Source: CAWIUB01 sp963839175
GTDB lineage: Bacteria > Actinomycetota > Actinomycetes > Mycobacteriales > Jatrophihabitantaceae
Assembly: GCA_963839175.1 (NCBI GenBank)
Contig: CAWIUB010000030.1
Span: 193,808 to 257,807 of the forward strand
Length of the DNA: 64,000 bases
Reading direction: 5' to 3'
Position numbers and translations under genes: made by a program. The notes under the pieces are model-generated. The model was not told where the DNA came from. It saw nothing but the letters and a program-made list of their open reading frames with translations, and searched no databases. Shown piece by piece: positions 10,540 to 18,806 of the stretch. The first letter of the stretch is position 1; every line of letters starts with the position of its first letter.

Positions 10540-10839
10540 GTGGGCGCACGGCACACGCAGATCCGCACCATCCCCACGCGAAGCGAGGAGGTGTTCGAGG
10601 TGATCGAGTTCGAACCTAACCGCTGGCTCGCCATACGCGGTGGTTTCAGGCGGTTCTCCGGTGACCTGTCCTATGCCCTCGAGGCCGGAAGCGACGGAAC
10701 CGCGCTCACCAACGCCGTCGCGCTGCACGCCCCACGCCGGCTTGGCCTGGTGGCACCCCTGGCCACCCGCCAGGTCAAGTCGGCGGTCGCGGCCAGCCTC
10801 CAGGTGCTGCGACACGCGCTCGAACGAGCGGTGTTCTGA
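10540..10839 (+). pseudogene. SRPBCC-family protein, N-terminally truncated
   Basis: The 99-residue frame looks like the second half of a polyketide-cyclase/START-like (SRPBCC) protein: VGARHTQIRT, VIEFEPNRWLAIRGG, and a C-terminal helix ending RQVKSAVAASLQVLRHALERAVF. Such proteins are usually about 140-150 residues and begin with a PAEEVFxFVxD segment, which is absent. The homology seems to extend slightly upstream in frame (ATRKLDAGPVT, from about 10507), where there is no start codon before the TAG at 10420. A 5' deletion or frameshift is the simplest reading. Ends 12 bases before the MalT-like gene. Confidence 0.55.
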
Positions 10840-10851
10840 GGCAGGTCACCG

Positions 10852-13629
10852 ATGGCGAAGCGGACCGCGGCGACCCCATTGGGGGTTGCCGCGTCCGAGC
10901 GGGATGTTCTGCTGGCCACCAAGCTGTATCTGCCCGGCCTGCAGCCGGGCTTCGTGTCCCGCCCCCGGTTGCTGGGCATGCTCGACGAGGCGCTGGGGCG
11001 GGGGCTCGTGCTGGTCTGCGCGCCGGCTGGGTTCGGCAAGACGATTCTGCTGGTTGATTGGATCCGGCGCGGTGGCCGGCCGGTGGCCTGGCTGTCGCTG
11101 GACGCCGGCGATAGCGATCCGGCGCGGTTTTGGCGGCACGCTGTCGCGGCGCTGGACCGGGCGCGGCCGGGCCTCGCCGAGCGGGTTGGCCCGCTGCTGG
11201 GCCCGCCGGCACCAGCGTCGTTCGAGGGGCTGGTGACGGCGCTGATCAACGAACTGGCCGACCGGCCCGCCGAAGATGAGCTGCTGCTGGTTCTCGACGA
11301 CTACCACCTGATCGACGCCCAGCAGGTGCACGAGCCGCTTGTGTTCCTGCTTGAGCATTTGCCCCTGGGCGTGCACCTGGTGCTGGCCAGTCGCGCCGAT
11401 CCGCCGCTGCCGCTGGCGCGGCTGCGGGCCGGCGGGCAGCTCGCCGAGCTGCGCGCCGGCGATCTGCGGTTCACCGCCGAGGAGGCGGCCGCGCTGCTGC
11501 GGGAAACGGTTGGCGATGTCCTGCCCGCCGCGGCGGTGGTGGCGCTGGCGGCCCGCACCGAAGGGTGGGTGGCCGGCCTGCAGCTGGCCGCCCTGTCGCT
11601 GCAAGGACAGGCGGATCCCACCGGGTTTGTGGCGGCCTTCAGCGGCAGCCACCGCTACATCCTGGACTACCTAACCGACGAGGTGCTGGAGGGCCAGACC
11701 GACCAGGTGCGCGAGTTTCTGCTGGAGACCTCAGTGCTGGACCGGCTATCGGGCGGGCTATGCGACGCGGTCACCGGCCGCACCGGTAGCCAGGTGATGC
11801 TGGAGCAGGTGGAGCAGGCGAACCTGTTCCTAGTGCCACTGGACGAGGTGCGCAGCTGGTGGCGCTACCACCACCTGTTCGCCGACCTGCTCCGCATCCG
11901 GCTGAAGCAAGAACAGCCCGGCCGGGTGGCGGCCTTGCACCATAACGCCGCAGCGTGGTGTGAGGAGCATGGGCTGGCCGATGAAGCGGTCCGGCACGCG
12001 CTGGCCGCAGGGGACACGACTTGGGCCGCCCGGCTGATGGAGCGGCAGTTCGACGAGACCTTCTGGCCGGGCGAGCGGGCGACGGTGCAGCGGTGGCTTG
12101 CGGCGCTCCCGGCCGAGCTGGCCGACTCACGGCCGCGGCTATGCCTGGTGCGGGCAATCCTCGCGCTCGCGGGCGGCGACGTAGAAAGGGCCGGGCCGCT
12201 GCTGGATGCCGCCGAGAGCGCGTTCATAGATGCTGCCGATGAGCCGTTCGAGCCGTCGGCCGGAAAGGGCGCCAGCTTGTTGGCGAACGTCCCCGCGGCG
12301 ATCCCGCTTGGGCGTGCCTCCCTGGCCCAGCTCCACGGCGACGCCGACGGCACGGCCGCGTTCGCGTCGCAGGCCCTAGCCAAGGTCGGCGAGGGCGAGT
12401 GGATGCTGGACTCGACCGCCAGGTGGCTACTGGCCGTGGCCGAGTGGCTGCGCGGCCGGGTCGTGGAGGCCGAGCGTGCCTTCGCTGCCAGCATCACCGG
12501 ATGGCGGGCGGCGGGCGAGCGCTACTCGGCCGCCTACGGTTGCCATCAGCTCGGCCAGGTGCAACGGGCCCAGGGCCGTCTGGATGCGGCGGTCGGCACC
12601 TACGAGCAGGCGCTGGAGATCACCACGGCGCCGGGCGGCCCAGCGCTGCCCGCGGCGGGCATCGGGTACGTGGGCATGGGGGAGGTGGCGTACCAGCGGA
12701 ACCAGCTCGAGGCTGCGTTGCGCCAGATCAGCGAGGGCATTGAGCGATGCCGGCAGCTCAACTACACCCAGTCGCTGGCCACGGGCCTTGCCACCCAGGC
12801 GTGGATCCGGCAGGCCCAGGGCGATTCGGCCCGGGCTCGGGAGGCGATGGGCGAGGCCGAACGTGCCGCGCCCAGCCCGAGCGTGACGGTCTTGTTCAAC
12901 CCCGTCCCGGCGCAGCGGGCGCGGCTGCTGCTGGCCCAGGGCGAAGTCGCTGCGGCCGCCCGCTGGACGGAGCAGCGCGGCCTCGGCCCCGACGACGAGC
13001 CGGGCTACCCGCGGGAGCCGGAGTATCTGGTGCTGGCCCGAGTCTTGCTCGCCCATGACCGCCCCGGCCCGGCGCTCGCGCTGCTGGGGCGGCTGCACGC
13101 GGCGGCGGCCACCCAAGGCCGGATCGGCAGCGTCATCGAGATACGGGCGCTGCAGGCGCTGGCGCTCGCGGCTAGCGGCGACGACGCGGCGGCGGTGGAC
13201 GCCCTCGCCGAGGCGCTCACCCTCGGCCATCCCGAAGGCTACATTCGAGTCTTCGCCGACGAGGGCGCGCCGATGCGAGCGTTGCTGGGCCGGCTGGCCG
13301 CCGCCCAGCGGACGGAACACGCGGCGGCCCGCACCGTCCCACTCGACTATCTAGCGCGGCTGCTGCACGCGTTCGACGAGCAGCACACCGAGCCGGGCTC
13401 GGGGCGAGCCACCGCCGCGCTGCCCGGTCTGGTCGAGCCGCTGACCGCCCGCGAGGTGGAGGTACTCGGCCTGCTGGACGCAGGCAAATCGAACCCGCGC
13501 ATCGCCGAGGAACTCGTGGTCACCGTCGACACCGTCAAGAAACACGTCAGCCACGTCCTGGTCAAGCTCGGCGCGACCAACCGCACCGAAGCCGTCACCC
13601 GCGCCCGGCAACTCGGGCTGATCGCCTAA
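10852..13629 (+). CDS. MalT-type ATP-dependent LuxR transcriptional regulator
   Basis: A 925-residue signal-transduction ATPase with numerous domains. Residues about 20-350 form the NTPase: Walker A APAGFGKT (about 59-66), Walker B LLLVLDDYH (about 145-153) and the sensor-like LVLASRADPPLPLARLRA. A long TPR-like helical solenoid follows (about 360-840), with repeats such as ALxxxGDxxxA. The C-terminus is a LuxR helix-turn-helix: LTAREVEVLGLLDAGKSNPRIAEELVVTVDTVKKHVSHVL. By analogy with MalT it should bind ATP and a small ligand before activating promoters. Its targets are not evident; it sits alone between the SRPBCC fragment and small unknown genes. Confidence 0.9.
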   Translation: MAKRTAATPLGVAASERDVLLATKLYLPGLQPGFVSRPRLLGMLDEALGRGLVLVCAPAGFGKTILLVDWIRRGGRPVAWLSLDAGDSDPARFWRHAVAALDRARPGLAERVGPLLGPPAPASFEGLVTALINELADRPAEDELLLVLDDYHLIDAQQVHEPLVFLLEHLPLGVHLVLASRADPPLPLARLRAGGQLAELRAGDLRFTAEEAAALLRETVGDVLPAAAVVALAARTEGWVAGLQLAALSLQGQADPTGFVAAFSGSHRYILDYLTDEVLEGQTDQVREFLLETSVLDRLSGGLCDAVTGRTGSQVMLEQVEQANLFLVPLDEVRSWWRYHHLFADLLRIRLKQEQPGRVAALHHNAAAWCEEHGLADEAVRHALAAGDTTWAARLMERQFDETFWPGERATVQRWLAALPAELADSRPRLCLVRAILALAGGDVERAGPLLDAAESAFIDAADEPFEPSAGKGASLLANVPAAIPLGRASLAQLHGDADGTAAFASQALAKVGEGEWMLDSTARWLLAVAEWLRGRVVEAERAFAASITGWRAAGERYSAAYGCHQLGQVQRAQGRLDAAVGTYEQALEITTAPGGPALPAAGIGYVGMGEVAYQRNQLEAALRQISEGIERCRQLNYTQSLATGLATQAWIRQAQGDSARAREAMGEAERAAPSPSVTVLFNPVPAQRARLLLAQGEVAAAARWTEQRGLGPDDEPGYPREPEYLVLARVLLAHDRPGPALALLGRLHAAAATQGRIGSVIEIRALQALALAASGDDAAAVDALAEALTLGHPEGYIRVFADEGAPMRALLGRLAAAQRTEHAAARTVPLDYLARLLHAFDEQHTEPGSGRATAALPGLVEPLTAREVEVLGLLDAGKSNPRIAEELVVTVDTVKKHVSHVLVKLGATNRTEAVTRARQLGLIA

Positions 13630-13814
13630 TGCCGCGGCACCCGTAGCCGATCCCCCTGCCACCCTGGTACCCCACGCCCAGGCCGCCTACCCGCATTGGC
13701 TGCGAAAGATTCCACCCCGAGGTGCACCATCAGGTGACGTCCACAGTGGGTCTCGCTCCATACCGTGCTAGCTGAACCACTGCCAGAAGACCGGCCCGGC
13801 AAGTAGGAGCTCTC

Positions 13815-13997
13815 ATGAGAATCCACGCCCGAGACTTAACCGTCGGAGACATCCTTCATCTCAACGACTGGCAACTGCACATAATCAGGATTGAGCACGA
13901 CAACGCTGTGGCCGTCCTAACCGCAGAATTCGGTTTCCTGATCCACTTCGCGCAGGACGACGTCGTAACCGTCCAAGCACGTGCGGCGGCGGCGTGA
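13815..13997 (+). CDS. Small hypothetical protein (60 aa)
   Basis: A 60-residue protein with a beta-rich sequence (MRIHARDLTVGDILHLNDWQ... followed by AVLTAEFGFLIHFAQDDVVTV). The start has AGGAG at 13807-13811. The pattern of short beta strands beginning with VGDIL resembles small SH3-like or Hint-like beta domains, but no family can be named. It overlaps the next ORF by 4 bases (GTGA). Confidence 0.55.
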   Translation: MRIHARDLTVGDILHLNDWQLHIIRIEHDNAVAVLTAEFGFLIHFAQDDVVTVQARAAAA

Positions 13998-14314
13998 GCC
14001 ATGACCAAACACCCGCTTGGCTTGGCGGAATGACCGAGCCCGTGCCGGTCATCGACATCGGCGCTGCCCTGGACCTCCTCGCTGCTGCAGTGGAACGCAG
14101 GGGCGAGGACTTCGGTGTACCAACCGGTTGGTCCGGCCGGAGGGATCGAGGCACCGATGTAGTCGTAGAGGCAACTGCCGCGGCGATCAGGTTCGTCGAC
14201 CTCGTGCCCGACACGCGTTTCGACCTCGCCACTCAGTCGGCCCGAGCTCTGCGCCGTCGCCGTGCGGGCGCCGTGACTTTGGCCGAGATACCGAGGGAGG
14301 GCTCTTACCTGTGA
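13994..14314 (+). CDS. Hypothetical protein (106 aa)
   Basis: A GTG-started frame of 106 residues coupled to the preceding small gene by a GTGA overlap. It is mixed in composition with an acidic middle (VIDIGAALDLLAAAVERRGEDFG), a helix that repeats Ala/Arg (ATQSARALRRRRAG), and no membrane segment or recognised motif. Overlapping start and stop codons on both sides suggest an operon of small proteins, although codon usage is less extreme than in the neighbours. Not recognised. Confidence 0.45.
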   Translation: MSHDQTPAWLGGMTEPVPVIDIGAALDLLAAAVERRGEDFGVPTGWSGRRDRGTDVVVEATAAAIRFVDLVPDTRFDLATQSARALRRRRAGAVTLAEIPREGSYL

Positions 14315-14538
14315 CCGCGTTTGTGCACGCGTCCGCCGACTGGCGGACCCGGGCGGCGGCGGACCGCCTGGATCAGATCTCCTCGGGTGTCGACACAACG
14401 CCGCTAGGCCCGAACCTCACCTCCGTCGCTCTGTTCCCATCCGTGACGTTCCCATCCGTGACGTCATTGCGGCGGCCACGGCCGGGCGCCGATGTCATCA
14501 CCCCTCTCCTTCTTCGGAGGCTGAGCTGCCATGTCTGA
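14311..14538 (+). CDS. Doubtful small ORF (75 aa) with a duplicated pentapeptide
   Basis: GTG 14311 overlaps the previous stop and the frame runs to 14538, just into the start of the NADH-dehydrogenase-like gene. It starts plausibly (TAFVHASADWRTRAAADRLDQI), then contains the tandem pentapeptide FPSVTFPSVT produced by a 15-bp duplication. The end (LLLRRLSCHV) reads through the ribosome-binding site of the next gene. Real coding is uncertain. Confidence 0.3.
   Translation: MTAFVHASADWRTRAAADRLDQISSGVDTTPLGPNLTSVALFPSVTFPSVTSLRRPRPGADVITPLLLRRLSCHV
14433..14462. repeat. Tandem 15-bp duplication
   Basis: The unit GTTCCCATCCGTGAC occurs twice head to tail (14433-14447 and 14448-14462). Its length is a multiple of three, so the frame is kept. 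Confidence 0.9.
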
Positions 14539-15570
14539 ACCATCTCCCCCCATTGGCCGCCCGCAGCGGGTCGTCATCGTCGGCGGCGGGTTCGCGGGCT
14601 TCCATGCCGCGCGAGGGCTGTCCCGGCGGCTGGCGCACCAGCCACGGTCGGCACATCACGCTCAAGCGGGCCCGATCGAGACCATCCTTAACAACCCGGT
14701 CGACTACCTCCTCTACCTACCTCTACTGCCCGAGGTGGCGGGCGGCATCCTCGACCCGCGCCGCGTCGCCGTGCCACTGGCCGACGTCGGGCCAGGGGTG
14801 CGGCTGATGCCGGGCACCGTGGAGGCGGTTGACCTTGATGGCCGACGGGTTAGGTTCGCCGACGCAGAAGGACATCGCAGGACCATGCGCTATGACCGCC
14901 TGCTGCTGACCGTCGGCACTGTCGGCAACGTGCCGGTCCCCGGCGTCGCTGAGCACGCGCTCGGGTTCCGCAGCATCACTGAAGCGCTGGCGCTACGCGA
15001 CCACCTCGTGCGGCAGGTCGAGCTGGCCGCTGCTACCGCCGCAGCAGACGAGCGTGACGCGCGCTGCACCTTCGTCGTGGTCGGCGCCGGTTACACCGGA
15101 ACCGAGGTGGCTGCCCACGGCCAGCTGCTCACCCGGGCCGTAGCTCGGCGCCACCCGAGGCTAGGCGACCAGCAGATCCGCTGGCAGCTGCTGGATACCG
15201 CCCCGCGGATCCTGCCCGAACTGCACCCGCACCTGGCCGCTGCATCAGCCCGGGTGCTCACCCGCCGAGGCGTCGAGATCCGCACCCAGACCACGATCGA
15301 GAGAGCGACCGATGACGGGGTATTGCTGTCCGACGGCGAATTCATCCCCACCCGATCGCTCATCTGGTGCGTTGGGGTCCGCCCTGACCCGCTCATCACC
15401 GAGCTCGGCCTGCCCACCACCGAAGGCCGGCTGGTAGTCGATGATTGCCTCAGCGTGCCCGGGCACCCGGAGATCTTCGCCTGCGGCGACGCAGGAGCAG
15501 TCCCCGACCGTATCCGCCCCGGCCAGCTCACCGCCATGACCGCACAGCACGCAGTTCGCCAGGGCCGACT
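14531..15570 (+). pseudogene. NAD(P)/FAD-dependent oxidoreductase (NDH-2-like), 3'-truncated
   Basis: The first 345 or so residues are those of a type II NADH dehydrogenase-like flavoprotein: FAD-binding VVIVGGGFAGFHAARGL, LLYLPLLPEVAGGILDPRRVAVPL, the NAD-binding VVVGAGYTGTEVAA, and the second FAD motif EIFACGDAGAVPD. Normal homology ends at TAMTAQHAVRQGRLAG. Beyond about base 15570 the open frame continues to 16711, but that part is an out-of-frame reading of the MFS gene below (Arg/Pro/Gly-rich, no homology). The C-terminal membrane-anchoring region is therefore lost. GGAGG at 14516-14520 supports ATG 14531. Probably inactive. Confidence 0.8.
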
Positions 15571-15584
15571 CGCTGGGTCTGGGC

Positions 15585-16754
15585 GTGTTCACCGTGTGCA
15601 GCCTGCTCGGGGGCCTCGCCCAGAACGGCGGCGAGCTCATCGCCGCCCGCGCCGTTCAGGGCGTCGGCGGCGCGATCCTGGCGCCGGCCACCCTCAGCCT
15701 GCTGACCACCACGTTCACCGAGCCCGCCGCGCGCCGCCGCGCGTTAGGTGCCTGGTCGGCGACCGCGGCGAGCGGCGCCGCGGCCGGCGTGCTGGCCGGG
15801 GGCATCCTGACCGACCTGCTCGACTGGCGGTGGGTGCTGTTCGTCAACGTGCCGATCGGCGCCGCCCTGATCGCGGCCGCGGGCGTGTCGCTGGCCGAGT
15901 CCAGGGCCGAGCAGCGGCCCAGCCTCGACATCGCCGGCGCCGTCACGGTCACCGGTGGGCTGGCCCTGCTCGTCTACGGCATCGTCAGCACCGACACCCG
16001 CTCGTGGGGTTCGCCGGCCACGATCCTCACCTTGCTGGGCGGGGCCGCGTTGCTCGCCGCGTTCGCGGTGATCGAGTCGCGCAGCGCGCATCCGCTGGTC
16101 CCGCTGGGCGTGTTCCGGCGGCGCTCTATTGCCGCCGCGAACGGCATCTCCGTGATGATCGGGGCCGCGCTGTTCAGCATGTTCTTCTTCCTGTCGCTCT
16201 ACCTGCAACAGGTGAACGGCTACAGCCCGCTCAAGGCCGGCTTCGCCTTCCTACCGGCCGCCCTGGCCACACTGACCGGTGCGCTGTCCGCCCCGCGGTT
16301 GCTCACGCGCCTCGGCGTCCGGCACCAGCTGATCATCGGACCCGTGCTGGCGGCGGCCGGGCTCGCGTGGCTGAGCCAGCTCTCGGCCGGCGACGGCTAC
16401 TTCGCCCACGCGTTCGGAGCCCTCGTACTCACCGGGGTCGGCGTGGGGCTCTCGTTCGTGCCGATGACTATCGCCGCGACGGCGGACGTGCCGATGCACC
16501 AGGCCGGGCTGGCGTCCGGGCTGATCAACACCACCCGCCAGTTCGGCGGCGCAGTCGGCCTGGCCGTCATGGCCACCATCGCCGCCGGGGCGTCGTCGCC
16601 GACCGCCGGCTACGATCGCGCGTTCTGGATCAGCGCCGCCGCCATGGTGATCGGGGCGACGCTGGCCCTGGCCCTGCCCGGCAAGCCGAAGCGGGAACGG
16701 CAGATCCCTAGAGGTGAGGAGATCGCCGAGCCCACCGTGCTGGTCGATGCATAG
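15585..16754 (+). pseudogene. MFS drug exporter (DHA2 family), 5'-truncated
   Basis: A frame of 389 residues with the later helices of a 14-TM DHA2-type exporter: FTVCSLLGGLAQNGGELIAARAVQGVGGAILAPATLSLL, DWRWVLFVNVPIG, PLVPLGVFRRRS and GLASGLINTTRQFGGAVGLAV. The first roughly 70-80 residues (TM1-TM2 and motif A) are missing: the family homology begins right at the point where the NDH-like gene stops. GTG 15585 is the first in-frame start but would cut into TM3. A deletion has fused two unrelated genes in different frames. A complete relative of the same family is encoded at 18807-20363. Confidence 0.8.
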
Positions 16755-17042
16755 CTCGTCGACCCGGAAGTCGGCGCGTACCGGACGGGTCCGCTGGGCT
16801 GGGTCAGCGCGATCGCAGTCTGTCCTGGGCTCAGCGCTCGGTCGGGACGGTACGGCTTCGGCGGTCTGGAGCGCCGATGCCGTAGTCGAGACCGGGGCGG
16901 CCTGACGGGTGCCGAGCGGCGCGATCGGGATCGGCCGCGGAGACGTCGATGTAGCCGCTGAGCCCCACGCGGGGCACGCGGCGTACCGGTGCCGGGTCGG
17001 CGACTAGCGTCTGGGCTGTCGTGGAGTTGTGGACCCCGGTGG
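16755..17042. other. Non-coding stretch before the DGPF-ECF operon
   Basis: About 290 bases without a supported gene on either strand. Short open frames here have no recognisable product. The right part leads into the ECF-type promoter at 17043-17070. Confidence 0.5.
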
Positions 17043-17070
17043 TGTCCCGTGCGCCACTGCTTGTTCGTCG
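17043..17070 (+). promoter_or_regulatory. Candidate ECF sigma promoter for the DGPF-sigma operon
   Basis: TGTCCC (17043-17048), 14 bases, then GTTCGTCG (17063-17070) followed by TNTAGGT-like bases. The same two boxes at exactly the same spacing occur at 18624-18651 ahead of the next operon. GTTCGTCG contains the CGTC core typical of ECF -10 elements. Expected transcript start is about 17078, 27 bases before the DGPF start codon. Confidence 0.65.
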
Positions 17071-17104
17071 TGTAGGTGAGAGCCCGCTGTCCCGGGAGGT
17101 TGTG

Positions 17105-17443
17105 ATGCAGTACGCCCTGATGATCTATGCCGAGCCCGGCTATGCCGAGGCGCTGCCGGATGCGGAGCGTGCGGCGGTGGTTGCGGAGTTTGCTGCGTTG
17201 GCCGATGACGCCCGGTACGTCGGCGGTGCGCAGCTGCAGTCGGCCGAGACGGCGACCAGCGTGCGGGTTGTGGGTGGCCGGACGTTGATGACCGATGGTC
17301 CGTTCGCGGACACCAAGGAGGTGCTCGGCGGCTTCGCCCTGGTGGAGGCGGCAAACCTGGACGAGGCGTTGGAGTTGGCGGCGCGTATCCCGGTCGCCCG
17401 GCTCGGCGGCGTGGTGGAGGTCAGGCCGGTGGTGGCGCGCTGA
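17105..17443 (+). CDS. YCII-related DGPF-motif protein
   Basis: A 112-residue YCII-like protein with the name-giving motif MTDGPFADTKEVLGGF (about residues 58-74) and N-terminal MQYALMIY. DGPF proteins are small ferredoxin-fold proteins encoded next to ECF42-type sigma factors. Their biochemical role is unclear; they are known mainly as members or targets of the sigma regulon. ATG 17105 follows GGGAGG (17094-17099). The stop is 2 bases before the sigma factor start, so the pair is one operon. Confidence 0.9.
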   Translation: MQYALMIYAEPGYAEALPDAERAAVVAEFAALADDARYVGGAQLQSAETATSVRVVGGRTLMTDGPFADTKEVLGGFALVEAANLDEALELAARIPVARLGGVVEVRPVVAR

Positions 17444-17445
17444 GC

Positions 17446-18615
17446 GTGCTGGAGGAGGTCTTCCGGGACGAGTGGGGCCGGGTGCTGGCCTCGCTGGTCG
17501 GGTTCCTCGGTGACTTCGACCGGGCCGAGGACGCGGCACAGGAGGCGTTCGCGATCGCGGCGCAGCGCTGGGCCACGTCGGGCGTGCCGGACAACCCGGG
17601 TGCGTGGCTGGTGACCACGGCCCGCAACCGGGCGATCGACCGGATCCGCCGGGACCGCACGCTGGCCGAGAAGATCCACCTGCTGCCGGTGCCGGAGGCC
17701 ACCATGGACGAGTTCGAGGACACCGTGATCAAAGACGAACGGCTCGAGCTGATCTTCACCTGCTGCCACCCAGCGCTGCCGCTGGACGGGCAGGTGGCGC
17801 TGACGCTGCGGGCCCTCGGTGGCCTGCAGACCGGCGAGATCGCGCGGGCGTTCCTGGTCTCCGAGGAGACCATGAAGCGGCGGCTGTCCCGGGCCAAGGC
17901 CAAGATCAAGGCGACCGGGATCCCGTTCGCGGTTCCCGACGCGCAGCTGCTTCCAGACCGGCTCGATGCGGTGCTGGCGGTCCTCTACCTGATCTACAAC
18001 GAGGGCTACAGCGGCCGGGTCGACCTCGGCGCCGAAGCGATCCGCCTCGCGCGAGTACTCGCCGCGCTCCTGCCGGACGAGGCGGAGGCGCACGGGCTGC
18101 TGGCGCTGATGATGCTCCACCACGCTCGGCGGCGGGCCCGGTTCTCCGGCGAGGATCTGGTGTTGCTCGACGATCAGGACCGGTCGCTGTGGGACATGGG
18201 CCAGATCGCGGCGGGACGGGCGGTGCTCGACCGGGCGATCGCGCTGGGCGGCCGCGGCCCGTACGTCGTGCAGGCAGCGATCGCGTCGCTGCAGACGGCC
18301 GAGCGGATCGACTGGCCGCAGGTCGCCGAGCTGTACCGGCGGCTGGTCGAACTCACCGGCTCCCCGGTGGTCGAACTCAACCGCGCCGTGGCACTCGCCC
18401 AGGCCGGCGACCCCGCCGCGGCGCTGCGCGTCGTCGACCACCTCGACTCCGACGGTCACCTGGACGGCTACCTGTACTTCCATTCGACCCGCGGCGAATT
18501 GCTACGGCGTCTCGGCCGCGACGAGCAGGCCCGAGCGGCCTACCGCCGAGCCCTGGACCTAGCCACCTCGACCCCCGAACGGCGGTTCCTGACCCGGCGC
18601 CTCGAACAGCTCTGA
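17446..18615 (+). CDS. ECF sigma factor with C-terminal TPR extension (ECF42 type)
   Basis: A 389-residue extracytoplasmic-function sigma factor. Region 2 is seen in LVGFLGDFDRAEDAAQEAFAIAAQRW and GAWLVTTARNRAIDRIRRDRTL, region 4 in ALTLRALGGLQTGEIARAFLVSEETMKRRLSRAK. In place of an anti-sigma partner it carries a 200-residue helical extension (DUF6596/TPR-like; LIYNEGYSGR..., SPVVELNRAVALAQAGDP..., RGELLRRLGRDEQARAAYRRAL). This architecture plus a DGPF neighbour defines group ECF42, in which the extension controls activity. GTG 17446 begins 2 bases after the DGPF stop. The duplicated promoter suggests it activates its own operon and the one downstream. Confidence 0.92.
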   Translation: MLEEVFRDEWGRVLASLVGFLGDFDRAEDAAQEAFAIAAQRWATSGVPDNPGAWLVTTARNRAIDRIRRDRTLAEKIHLLPVPEATMDEFEDTVIKDERLELIFTCCHPALPLDGQVALTLRALGGLQTGEIARAFLVSEETMKRRLSRAKAKIKATGIPFAVPDAQLLPDRLDAVLAVLYLIYNEGYSGRVDLGAEAIRLARVLAALLPDEAEAHGLLALMMLHHARRRARFSGEDLVLLDDQDRSLWDMGQIAAGRAVLDRAIALGGRGPYVVQAAIASLQTAERIDWPQVAELYRRLVELTGSPVVELNRAVALAQAGDPAAALRVVDHLDSDGHLDGYLYFHSTRGELLRRLGRDEQARAAYRRALDLATSTPERRFLTRRLEQL

Positions 18616-18623
18616 CCGCGGGC

Positions 18624-18651
18624 TGTCCCCCGGGCTGGTGCCCGTTCGTCG
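18624..18651 (+). promoter_or_regulatory. Second copy of the ECF promoter, ahead of the MFS operon
   Basis: TGTCCC (18624-18629), 14 bases, GTTCGTCG (18644-18651), CCTAGGT. Boxes and spacing are identical to those at 17043-17070 while the 14-base spacer differs in sequence, so the match is not a simple duplication. The expected transcript start lies at about 18657-18660, on the ATG at 18659. Confidence 0.65.
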
Positions 18652-18658
18652 CCTAGGT

Positions 18659-18778
18659 ATGAGCGACAACCTGGTTCGTCCTGCCCGTCCCGCCGGCGAA
18701 CGGGCACGCGACGTGTTCGACCACCCGTACGCCTACGCCGCCCGGAGCGGCGTCCCCACCACCCCCCGCGCCGCGTAA
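18659..18778 (+). CDS. Small protein (39 aa), apparently leaderless
   Basis: A short frame from ATG 18659 to TAA 18776-18778. The peptide begins MSDNLVRPARPAGERARDVF and continues DHPYAYAARSG before a Pro/Thr-rich end; no signal peptide or membrane helix. Its ATG lies 8 bases after the ECF -10-like box, so it would be translated from a leaderless transcript as first gene of the MFS-YceI-SnoaL operon. Not recognised; it could be a leader peptide or a genuine small protein. Confidence 0.45.
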   Translation: MSDNLVRPARPAGERARDVFDHPYAYAARSGVPTTPRAA

Positions 18779-18806
18779 CCGCGGCACCACCCCTATGGAG
18801 CAACCC

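Noticed and set aside
10353..10634. Minus-strand ORF of 93 codons after gcvP
   Set aside because: Its C-terminus looks protein-like, but the rest overlaps the SRPBCC fragment antisense and I cannot match it to a family.
15590..16711. C-terminal half of the 726-residue ORF that begins at 14531
   Set aside because: It is the MFS gene read in the wrong frame: Arg/Pro/Gly-rich, no homology and no membrane helices.
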